From Chlamydiota bacterium (lineage in GTDB: Bacteria > Chlamydiota > Chlamydiia > Chlamydiales > SM23-39): a stretch of 5,620 bases of DNA. Numbering within the stretch: position 1 is the stretch's first letter; every line of letters starts with the position of its first letter. Shown here piece after piece: positions 1-5,171 of the stretch. The stretch is from contig JAJFML010000130.1 of assembly GCA_021772195.1 (NCBI GenBank), positions 1-5,620 of the forward strand, read 5' to 3'. Below the pieces are notes generated by a model. The model saw only the letters and a list, made by a program, of their open reading frames with translations, did no database searches and was not told the origin of the DNA. The position numbers and the translations under genes are program-made.

Positions 1-433
1 TATTGAAGATGATGTAGAAATTGGAGCCAACACTGCCATAGATAGAGCCAGATTTAAAGCCACTATCGTAGGCCGCGGTACCAAAATCGATAATCTTGTC
101 CAAATTGCCCATAATGTGGAAATCGGCGAGAACAACATCCACGCAGCCCAAACCGGTATCGCAGGTTCTGCTAAAATCGGTGATAGAGTGATGTGTGGCG
201 GTCAAGTTGGCGTTCTCGGCCATGTAGAGATCACAAGTGACGTGCTCATAGCGACACGCTCTGGCGTCAGTAAATCCCTCAAAACGTCCGGAAAATACCG
301 CGGCGCTCCCGCAGTGCCCGTTCCTGAATACAATAAGCAATTTGTTCACGGACGCAAAATTGAAAGCTACTTAGAAAGAATTAAAGCTCTCGAAGAAAAA
401 TTATCTCAGATAGAATTAAAATCGTCAATATAG
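1..433 (+). CDS. lpxD: LpxD, UDP-3-O-acylglucosamine N-acyltransferase, C-terminal 143 residues (5' end outside window)
   Basis: The frame is open from base 2 and ends in TAG at 431-433. LpxD transfers a hydroxyacyl chain from acyl carrier protein to the 2-amino group of UDP-3-O-acyl-glucosamine, the third step of lipid A synthesis, in the cytoplasm. Visible residues 1 to about 95 are hexapeptide repeats of the left-handed beta-helix ([16 protein letters not shown], then [15 protein letters not shown], then [10 protein letters not shown]). The motif QIAHNVEIG carries the likely catalytic histidine at visible residue 37 (codon 110-112), matching E. coli His239. The last 33 residues, after the PVPEY segment, form a charged helix typical of the LpxD C-terminus. 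About 143 of a usual 340-360 residues are present. An internal GTG at 116 lies inside the beta-helix and is not a credible start. The gene converges on the leftward gene at 569-832. Family identity is firm. Confidence 0.95.
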   Translation, partial: IEDDVEIGANTAIDRARFKATIVGRGTKIDNLVQIAHNVEIGENNIHAAQTGIAGSAKIGDRVMCGGQVGVLGHVEITSDVLIATRSGVSKSLKTSGKYRGAPAVPVPEYNKQFVHGRKIESYLERIKALEEKLSQIELKSSI

Positions 434-568
434 TGAAGATTCGCATAGCTCTTACTGACTAATCTCTGGTCTCTAGTCTATCATCACCACAAGAGGCTCG
501 ATCTACTCTGCGTTCAAGATTACTACCTGCCATAATTATCTGAAATTCTGATTTGTCATTCTAATCTT
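434..568. other. Intergenic gap between convergent genes, with a possible repeat fragment
   Basis: No coding region or convincing terminator is seen between the lpxD stop and the stop of the leftward small gene. A GGCTC followed five bases later by ACTCTGCGTT (495-514) resembles the right arm of the inverted-repeat region at 2858-2876, where the same two blocks are four bases apart. This may be a worn copy of the same dispersed repeat. A 5-base inverted pair at 457-461/474-478 is too weak to call. Confidence 0.4.
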
Positions 569-832
569 CTATAATATATGGTTAATAGCAGAGGTCGCAG
601 CTGTTATTACTAATGTAGCTCCTAACATCAAACATACGACTGCAGCTTTCTCAGGATGATATAAAGGTTTTAAGCCTCTACCTTCTCTAAACTGCTGTAT
701 ACAATCAGCTAATCCACCTACGACTTTTGCGCATGAATTTACTCTTTTAATTTGATCTGTTCCTAAATCTATATTACTTGCAACCTGTCCTAATTCTTGT
801 ACGCTACTGATTGCGCTTGTTACTGATGACAT
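569..832 (-). CDS. Small hypothetical protein, 87 residues, one C-terminal transmembrane segment
   Basis: I do not recognise this protein. The start is ATG at 832-830, with GGAGA at 845-841 leaving an 8-base spacer. A near-consensus promoter at 892-864 sits just upstream, so the gene is probably expressed. Residues 1-20 are rich in Ser, Thr, Val and Ala (MSSVTSAISSVQELG). Residues 20-60 are polar with two cysteines. Residues 62-82 (start KAAVVCLMLGATLVITAAT) form one strong membrane helix, followed by a very short tail ending NHIL. There is no cleavable signal peptide at the N-terminus. The layout, a soluble Ser/Thr-rich front and a membrane anchor at the end, would fit a tail-anchored or host-directed (type III secreted) chlamydial protein, but that is inference. 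It lacks the paired hydrophobic segments of a classical Inc protein. It lies downstream of, and on the same strand as, the broken DUF4116 locus, whose extension also ends in a membrane helix. Confidence 0.75.
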   Translation of the reverse strand: MSSVTSAISSVQELGQVASNIDLGTDQIKRVNSCAKVVGGLADCIQQFREGRGLKPLYHPEKAAVVCLMLGATLVITAATSAINHIL

Positions 833-863
833 AATTATTATCTCCGCTTATTATTATACAAAT

Positions 864-892
864 ATTATAAACTATTCTTTAATAACATTCAA
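864..892 (-). promoter_or_regulatory. Promoter of the 87-residue small gene
   Basis: Read leftward, the -35 element is TTGAAT (892-887), followed by exactly 17 bases and a perfect TATAAT -10 box (869-864). Transcription should start near 857, giving a leader of about 25 bases before the ATG at 832. The leader includes the GGAGA ribosome site. A second TATAAT-like stretch (GTATAATAAT) lies a few bases downstream but has no matching -35. The match to the sigma70/sigma66 consensus is strong, although the AT-rich setting raises the chance of coincidence. Confidence 0.65.
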
Positions 893-987
893 CAATTTAA
901 TTAAAACAAACAAAAGAATTACTACTTAGAACTAAAGAGCTGTACGTCTTAAGTGACTAAATATGTGATAGATAGGATTTACCCTTT

Positions 988-1011
988 AAAAATATCTTGA
1001 TTTTGGATCAA
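988..1011 (-). terminator. Weak terminator-like hairpin after the broken DUF4116 frame
   Basis: Read leftward, TTGAT (1011-1007), a five-base loop and ATCAA (1001-997) are followed by GATATTTTT (996-988). It lies six bases past the last in-frame stop of the degraded gene (TAA, 1019-1017), which is where a terminator would be expected. The stem has only five base pairs and is AU-rich, so the call is tentative. Confidence 0.25.
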
Positions 1012-1016
1012 CACCC

Positions 1017-1581
1017 TTATTCGGAATGGAATGAGCATGAGGAGGAGTATAAGGCATGATAAAGCAAATACCCTAGCGCAGCTGCCAACCCTACACATAT
1101 TCCACTCAATACTTTATTACGTTTCTCAATCGCATCTGTTTCTCTAGGTCCTATCTTAATGTAACTTCACCAAGCAAAGGCTTTGACATTCATCTCTCTG
1201 CTTAGTCTCAATCTTTTGCTTAAACCATGAAAAGACGATTTATTTATCTCTATAACAGCTCTTCCAAACTCATCATTGTCCCTTAATCTATCACTAGCAA
1301 GCGCCATTACTTCAAAATTATTTTTTACAGCTTCTAAGACGACTTTCTCATCATCCTTTAATCGATTGCTTAAGAAAGCTAAATAGGCCGCATTTACCTG
1401 GACTGCAATCATCGCAACTCTCTTATTGTCAAAACCTTCACCAGAATCAAGAATCCGAATAATAATGTTTACTATTCTTTAGAACATCCAGTTCTCCAAC
1501 TTGTTCTACAATGTCAAGAAAATCAAGCAATTCTACGGTACTTAAGGAGAGACTGATTAAGTCATGTATTTCAAATCTTCT
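1017..1581 (-). pseudogene. Degraded gene for a DUF4116-type repeat protein with C-terminal membrane segment
   Basis: One leftward frame is open from 1478 to 1017 except for a single TGA at 1169-1167. Before the TGA it encodes 25-residue repeats. After it, 49 more in-frame codons read as protein: a charged stretch (TDAIEKRNK), a clear membrane helix (VLSGICVGLAAALGYLLYH) and TAA at 1019-1017. Upstream of the TAA at 1481-1479 a different frame is open from 1581 to 1450 and also looks coding (IHDLISLSLSTVELLDFLDI, then VEQVGELDVLKN), but it has no ATG. The only nearby ATG, at 1565-1563, lies in the first frame and meets TAA two codons later. A promoter survives at 1706-1678. The simplest reading is an ancestral protein of about 180 residues broken by a frameshift just after its start, another near 1480 and a nonsense codon. 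Sequencing error, TGA readthrough or programmed shifts are alternatives. The upstream boundary is uncertain. Confidence 0.55.
1167..1412 (-). CDS. DUF4116-type repeat protein fragment, 81 residues (largest intact piece of the broken gene)
   Basis: This is the ATG-to-TGA reading that a gene caller would report. It consists of 25-residue helical repeats with shared N, S and RL positions. Residues 1-19 are the end of repeat 1 (ends LAFLSNRLK). Residues 20-44 are repeat 2 (DDEKVVLEAVKNN to ASDRLR) and 45-69 are repeat 3 (DNDEFGRAVIEIN to LSKRLR). Residues 70-81 begin repeat 4 and are cut by TGA. The pattern fits the DUF4116 family, found mainly in protists and their bacterial associates; its function is unknown to me. 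The ATG falls inside repeat 1, whose first six residues (DNKRVA) are encoded just upstream in frame, and no ribosome site precedes it. This start is therefore probably not the original one. Whether this piece is translated is doubtful; see the pseudogene entry covering 1017-1581. Confidence 0.5.
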   Translation of the reverse strand: MIAVQVNAAYLAFLSNRLKDDEKVVLEAVKNNFEVMALASDRLRDNDEFGRAVIEINKSSFHGLSKRLRLSREMNVKAFAW

Positions 1582-1677
1582 TTACAAATGAGGCTAAAAT
1601 TGATTTTAGATATCTTCTTAAACCTTTGATGGTTGGTAGATCGAAAAATCGATTTTAGTTTAATTAAAACTTTAAAT

Positions 1678-1706
1678 ATTATAATCAATAATTTAATAAT
1701 TGTTAA
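1678..1706 (-). promoter_or_regulatory. Leftward promoter candidate for the DUF4116 locus
   Basis: Read leftward, TTAACA (1706-1701, five of six matches to TTGACA) is followed by exactly 17 bases and a perfect TATAAT (1683-1678). Transcription would start near 1671, roughly 105 bases before the ATG at 1565 of the broken gene. The region is extremely AT-rich, so a chance match is possible. The rightward TATAAT at 1680-1685 has no acceptable -35 element, so I do not assign it to corA. Confidence 0.5.
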
Positions 1707-1836
1707 TTAATTATTTTAAACGCAGACAACAGGGAGTTTGCTAATTGCATGCATTTGCAAAAGGATGAGACTTATTGATAAAAAAGAGCTTGATTTTGGC
1801 TCTATGACCGATTATCAGAAGATATGAGGAATATTC
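1707..1836 (+). other. Upstream region and leader of corA, no gene
   Basis: No coding sequence is seen here. A possible rightward promoter is TTGCAA (1755-1760) with ATAAAA 17 bases later, which is a poor -10 match. A hairpin with a 5-base-pair stem, AGAGC (1785-1789) and GCTCT (1799-1803), lies about 35 bases before the corA start. It has no following T-run, so it is not a terminator. I see no long conserved leader resembling a magnesium riboswitch. Confidence 0.3.
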
Positions 1837-2757
1837 ATGATTGAGAGCTATTTTAAGACACTTAGAGATGCTTCATTTTCCAAGGTGGAGGATTTTAGGC
1901 CGGGCAGCTGGATTAATGTAAGCAATGCTACACCTCAAGATCTCGATAAAATTGTTGAAGTAACAGGAATTGAGTTTCACGATCTCAATGATAGCCTCGA
2001 TAAATATGAAGTCCCTCGCATTGAACATGAAGAGAGCAATATCCTTATCTTTACACGTCATCCATCTGTTATCGAGATGGGGCTGTACACTCAAACGCTA
2101 ACAATAGTTTTGACTCCGCATCATCTAATTACAATATCACCTCAAAAGAGCGATGTAGTAGAGAGTATATTGCATGGAAGCCCAAAACTGGGAACAACGC
2201 AAAAATCAAAGCTTCTTTTTCATGTACTATTGAAGATAACTCAAGAGTTTAACAATAGCATTAAGCGCGTGAGAAGAAATGTTCTTGAGCAAGAAAAAGA
2301 GATCGAAAATGTAGATAGCGAATCGATTGTCTCACTGACTAAAAATGAGGAGATTTTAAATCAATATTTGACTTCTCTTGTTCCTTTAAGATCAGTTCTT
2401 GAGGCTATCTCATCAGGTCGCTTTGTCCACCTTTATGAAAAGGATTTAGATCTTTTACAAGATCTCATGATTGCAATTAAACAGTCAGAAGATTTGTGTA
2501 CAGTTAATGTTAAAAGTATTCGAGGGCTCAGAGACTCCTATCAGATAATCTTTACCAATGATGTGAACAAGACGATAAAAAGACTAACTGCGATTACGAT
2601 TATCTTCACAGTTCCTACCATTATCTCATCTGTCTATGGTATGAACGTCTCTCTTCCTATGGAGAAAAACCCCTTTGCATTCATCATGATTATCAACTTG
2701 ATTTTTCTGATCGCCATTGTCTTGGCAATTATCTTTATGAAGAAAAAATGGCTCTAA
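1837..2757 (+). CDS. corA: CorA-family magnesium/cobalt transporter, 306 residues
   Basis: CorA is a homopentameric inner-membrane channel that takes up Mg2+ (and Co2+ or Ni2+) driven by membrane potential. The protein has the full family layout. A soluble N-terminal alpha/beta domain (about 1-130) carries the typical EVPRIEHEESN stretch at 58-68. Long charged stalk helices follow (about 130-248). Membrane helix 1 (about 250-267) ends in the signature YGMN, with Gly-Met-Asn at 268-270, and helix 2 spans about 279-300. The short basic C-terminus KKKWL is usual for CorA. The length is normal. The ATG at 1837 has GAGGA at 1826-1830, a 6-base spacer. It stands alone on the + strand, between the broken leftward DUF4116 locus and the convergent pdh operon, and has no obvious functional link to either. 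The exact ion preference cannot be read from sequence. Confidence 0.95.
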   Translation: MIESYFKTLRDASFSKVEDFRPGSWINVSNATPQDLDKIVEVTGIEFHDLNDSLDKYEVPRIEHEESNILIFTRHPSVIEMGLYTQTLTIVLTPHHLITISPQKSDVVESILHGSPKLGTTQKSKLLFHVLLKITQEFNNSIKRVRRNVLEQEKEIENVDSESIVSLTKNEEILNQYLTSLVPLRSVLEAISSGRFVHLYEKDLDLLQDLMIAIKQSEDLCTVNVKSIRGLRDSYQIIFTNDVNKTIKRLTAITIIFTVPTIISSVYGMNVSLPMEKNPFAFIMIINLIFLIAIVLAIIFMKKKWL

Positions 2758-2771
2758 GTCTTAGATTTTTT
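2753..2771 (+). terminator. Possible intrinsic terminator overlapping the corA stop codon
   Basis: TCTAA (2753-2757), a GTC loop and TTAGA (2761-2765) form a 5-base-pair stem followed directly by six T (2766-2771). The corA stop codon TAA (2755-2757) is inside the left arm. The geometry is right for a Rho-independent terminator but the stem is short and AU-rich, so efficiency is uncertain. Confidence 0.35.
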
Positions 2772-2881
2772 AACACAGAGGTGCAGAAAAATAATCCTTT
2801 TCAAAGATCATTTTTTAGAATTGAGAAAATTTGCATGTAACAAGTGAATTCCTCTGCGGCTCCGCGACTCTGCGTTAAAAA
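2767..2881. repeat. Inverted-repeat element between corA and pdhC (MITE-like or intergenic repeat)
   Basis: The left end TTTTTAACACAGAG (2767-2780) and right end CTCTGCGTTAAAAA (2868-2881) are inverted copies matching at 13 of 14 positions, enclosing 115 bases with no gene. The inner flanks carry further CAGA/CTCTG blocks (GTGCAGAA on the left, CCTCTGCGG on the right). The ACACAGAG/CTCTGCGTT arms resemble a type of intergenic repeat I recall from several bacterial genomes, though I cannot name a family. Target-site duplications are not evident. It could be a non-autonomous mobile repeat or a structure that ends transcription from both sides. Confidence 0.5.
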
Positions 2882-2888
2882 TTCACTT
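2842..2888. repeat. Perfect 9-bp inverted repeat downstream of pdhC
   Basis: AAGTGAATT (2842-2850) and AATTCACTT (2880-2888) are perfect inverted arms 29 bases apart. A GC-rich GCGGCTCCGC palindrome (2856-2865) lies in the loop. The structure begins four bases after the pdhC stop and could fold in transcripts from either strand. No run of T follows on either strand, so it is not a classical terminator. It may instead stabilise the 3' end of the pdh mRNA. It overlaps the right end of the larger inverted-repeat element. Confidence 0.45.
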
Positions 2889-2892
2889 AAGA

Positions 2893-4182
2893 TTAGACAA
2901 GTAAAATCGAGGGATTCTCGAGTAGAGCCTTCAAATCTTTTGTGAAAAGCGCGCCTTCTGCACCATCGATTACTCGGTGATCAAAAGAGAGCGTTACTCG
3001 CATGATCTTCCTTGGAGTAAGCTTGCCGTTAACATAGACCGGTTTCTCATCGATACCAGCTACAGCTAAAATAGCTGCTTGCGGCGGGTTGATCACAGCT
3101 ACAAAGTCAGAGATTCCAAACATGCCAAGGTTGGAGATGGTAAATGAGCCGCCCTTGTATTCAGTAGGCTCTAACGTGCCTTCTTTGGCTTTTTTAGCGA
3201 GGTGTTTGACCTCAGATGAGATCTCGCCAAGGTTTTTAAAATCGGCATAGCGAATAATGGGTGTAATGAGACCGCCTTCCACTGTTACAGCGATTGAGAT
3301 ATCAATCGTTTTGAAAAGAATTTGGCTCTGCGATACCGAATTATATCCTGCATTGATGTTGGGATGTTTTTTGAGTGCAAGAGCGGTAGCTCTTACGACA
3401 AAATCATTAAACGTCACTTTAAGACCATGTGTCTTTAACTCTTCTCTAAGTAAGACGAGAGATGTGACATCGATATCTTGATGGATGTAGAAGTGCGGAA
3501 TAAAAGTTTTTGATTCTTGTAAGCGCTTTCCGATCACTTTGCGCATAGGAGAGAGTGGAATTTCTTCATAGGTGCCGGGTTTTGCTTCAGGCATTTTTCG
3601 TTTGGAAAAATTAGCTACTGAGTCAGGCTGCCCAAGATCAAGATCACGGCTCATTACTTTGCCAGCAGGACCTGATCCTTTCACAGAGGAGAGATCAATT
3701 CCTTTTTCACGAGCAAGCTTTTTAGCAAGTGGTGATGCAGGAAAGTAGTCTTTTGCGTCTTGAGAGAATGTATATTGATAGTCTTCAAGAGGCTCTTCAG
3801 GAACAAAGGCAGGCTCTGCCATTGAAGCTGTAGGTGCTGACTTTGCGGCCTCTTTAGGAGCTTCTCCCTCTTGAGGTTTTTCATCTGTAGCAGGTTCAGG
3901 AGTAGTCTCCCCCTCTGGCTTATATCCTTCAATACTCTCGTCTGCAGTCTCGGTGAATATAGCTATCGCTTGATTAACATGAGCAGAGGAGCCTTCCTTT
4001 ACAAGAATTTGGCGAATATATCCTTCATCAAGCGCACTGTGTTCTACAGTTGCTTTATCGGTTGCAACCTCGAAGAGAACAGCGCCTGATTCGATTTTAT
4101 CACCCTCGGATACATGCCACTTGACGATCGTTCCTTCGTCCATAGTGGGTGAGAGTTTGGGCATGGTGAGTGTAAATGGCAT
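2893..4182 (-). CDS. pdhC: Pyruvate dehydrogenase E2, dihydrolipoyllysine acetyltransferase, 429 residues
   Basis: E2 is the core of the pyruvate dehydrogenase complex and passes the acetyl group from E1 to CoA through a swinging lipoyl arm. Residues 1-77 form one lipoyl domain, starting MPKLSPTMDEGTIVKW at 7-22, with the lipoylated lysine at 43 in ATDKA. A Pro/Ala/Glu-rich flexible linker spans about 83-132. The peripheral subunit-binding domain covers about 147-182 (ASPLAKKLAREKGIDL to GPAGKV). The catalytic domain runs from about 205 to the end, with NLGMFGI at 351-357, INPPQAAILAV at 364-374 and the active-site DHRVIDG at 401-407 (catalytic His402, Asp406). The single-lipoyl layout is mitochondrial/alphaproteobacterial in type. 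The start follows the pdhB stop by two bases and has GGAAAGG at 4195-4189, inside the end of pdhB. A 2-oxoglutarate or branched-chain E2 is less likely given the E1 partners. Confidence 0.95.
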   Translation of the reverse strand: MPFTLTMPKLSPTMDEGTIVKWHVSEGDKIESGAVLFEVATDKATVEHSALDEGYIRQILVKEGSSAHVNQAIAIFTETADESIEGYKPEGETTPEPATDEKPQEGEAPKEAAKSAPTASMAEPAFVPEEPLEDYQYTFSQDAKDYFPASPLAKKLAREKGIDLSSVKGSGPAGKVMSRDLDLGQPDSVANFSKRKMPEAKPGTYEEIPLSPMRKVIGKRLQESKTFIPHFYIHQDIDVTSLVLLREELKTHGLKVTFNDFVVRATALALKKHPNINAGYNSVSQSQILFKTIDISIAVTVEGGLITPIIRYADFKNLGEISSEVKHLAKKAKEGTLEPTEYKGGSFTISNLGMFGISDFVAVINPPQAAILAVAGIDEKPVYVNGKLTPRKIMRVTLSFDHRVIDGAEGALFTKDLKALLENPSILLV

Positions 4183-4184
4183 CG

Positions 4185-5171
4185 TTAACCTTTCCGTACG
4201 TTTTCTAAAGCTTCAATAATGCGTTCTCTATTCGGCAGCGTTGCATACTCCAGCGGTTTGGAGTAGGGCATCGGCGTCTCTCTTTGACAGACTCTAATTA
4301 TAGGTGCATCTAGATAATCTAGGCAATGCTCCATTACTTGAAATCCAAGCTCTGCACAGATACCTGCAAAGAGGTGTCCCTCTTCAACAAGTACGCAGAA
4401 GTGGGTTCTTTTAACCGATTCTGTAACAGTTCCAATATCTAGTGGCTTGATTGTTCTAAGGTCGATCACTTCTACCTCGATTCCTCTTTTTGCCATCTCA
4501 TCCGCTGCTTCCAAACAATTTTTAAGCATGCGGCTGTAGGATACAAGAGTGATATGCTTTCCCTCTCTTACGACTTTTGCCTTTCCAATGGGAACTGTAT
4601 AGTCGTGAGTTGGAATTTCCATCTTCTTTCCATAATCGAGTTCATTTTCAAGAAAGAGAACGGGGCAATTGGCACGAATTGCGGATTTTAGCAGCCCTTT
4701 TGCATCATAGGCATTAGAAGGCGCAATAATGTACCAGCCGGGAAATGTTCCGTAAATCGATTCTACGCAATGCGAGTGCTGACAGCTCACTTGAGCAGCA
4801 GCTCCGTTCGGTCCGCGAAAAACGATGGGTACATTGAATCTTCCACCTGACATGTAGTGTTGTTTACAAGCCGTCGATATGAGCTGATCTGCCGCCACAA
4901 AAGAGAAGTTAAAGCTCATAAATTCTACGATCGGTCTAAGACCGCACATAGCAGCTCCAATGGCAAGACCTGAAAAGCCATTTTCAGAAATCGGCGTGTC
5001 GACAATACGTTTCGGCCCCCATTTATCAAGCAGGCCCTTTGTAACTTTATAGGCGCCGTTATACTCCGCCACTTCTTCGCCCATGACAAGAACTTTGTCG
5101 TCGCGCGTCATCTCTTCATCAATAGCCTGGCGAAGAGCCTCTCTAATCTCTATCTCTTGTTTATCTGTCAC
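4185..5171 (-). CDS. pdhB: Pyruvate dehydrogenase E1 component, beta subunit, 328 residues
   Basis: With PdhA this forms the alpha2-beta2 thiamine-diphosphate enzyme that decarboxylates pyruvate and acetylates the E2 lipoyl group. Family motifs run in order: GEEVAEYNGAYKVTKGL (31-47), DTPISENGFSGLAIGAA (58-74) with Glu63 in the cofactor-activating position, RGPNGAAAQVSCQHSH (119-134) with His132 in the conserved QHS, and LENELDYG (about 174-181). A C-terminal transketolase-type domain includes EVIDLRTIKPLD and LVEEGH. The length matches the family. The start is GTG at 5171-5169; no in-frame ATG lies near it. The GTG overlaps the pdhA stop as GTGA, so translation is probably coupled to pdhA. 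A GGGAG about ten bases upstream, inside pdhA, is a loose ribosome site. The branched-chain E1 beta is the main alternative and is less likely beside this E2. Confidence 0.94.
   Translation of the reverse strand: MTDKQEIEIREALRQAIDEEMTRDDKVLVMGEEVAEYNGAYKVTKGLLDKWGPKRIVDTPISENGFSGLAIGAAMCGLRPIVEFMSFNFSFVAADQLISTACKQHYMSGGRFNVPIVFRGPNGAAAQVSCQHSHCVESIYGTFPGWYIIAPSNAYDAKGLLKSAIRANCPVLFLENELDYGKKMEIPTHDYTVPIGKAKVVREGKHITLVSYSRMLKNCLEAADEMAKRGIEVEVIDLRTIKPLDIGTVTESVKRTHFCVLVEEGHLFAGICAELGFQVMEHCLDYLDAPIIRVCQRETPMPYSKPLEYATLPNRERIIEALENVRKG

Noticed and set aside
457..478. Inverted pair GACTA/TAGTC after lpxD as a terminator
   Set aside because: The stem is 5 bases with a 12-base loop and no T-run on either strand.
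1640..1656. ATCGA-AAAA-TCGAT hairpin followed by TTT as a rightward terminator
   Set aside because: It is very short and AT-rich, with no rightward gene ending before it. It is probably a product of base composition.
996..1799. 11-base direct repeat CTTGATTTTGG at 996-1006 and 1789-1799 flanking the broken DUF4116 locus, like an insertion footprint
   Set aside because: Several 11-base matches are expected by chance in a window of this size and AT content, and the match does not extend by even one base on either side.
1755..1836. Magnesium riboswitch or other long structured leader before corA
   Set aside because: Only a 5-base-pair hairpin (1785-1803) is visible, with no long conserved helix set, T-run or terminator/antiterminator pair.
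1873..2094. 73-codon leftward open frame inside corA
   Set aside because: It lies wholly within corA, whose frame is fully supported by motifs. Its translation has no recognisable features and no ribosome site.
948..2891. Inverted nine-base match CTTAAGTGA (948-956) and TCACTTAAG (2883-2891)
   Set aside because: It is far apart and includes the palindromic CTTAAG core, which is likely chance in AT-rich DNA.
3257..4089. Open frames of 72-83 codons in other frames across pdhC (3257-3481 +, 3681-3932 -, 3871-4089 +)
   Set aside because: They are by-products of the pdhC coding sequence. The 3681-3932 reading is a shifted version of the Pro/Ala/Glu linker and gives low-complexity Leu/Lys protein.
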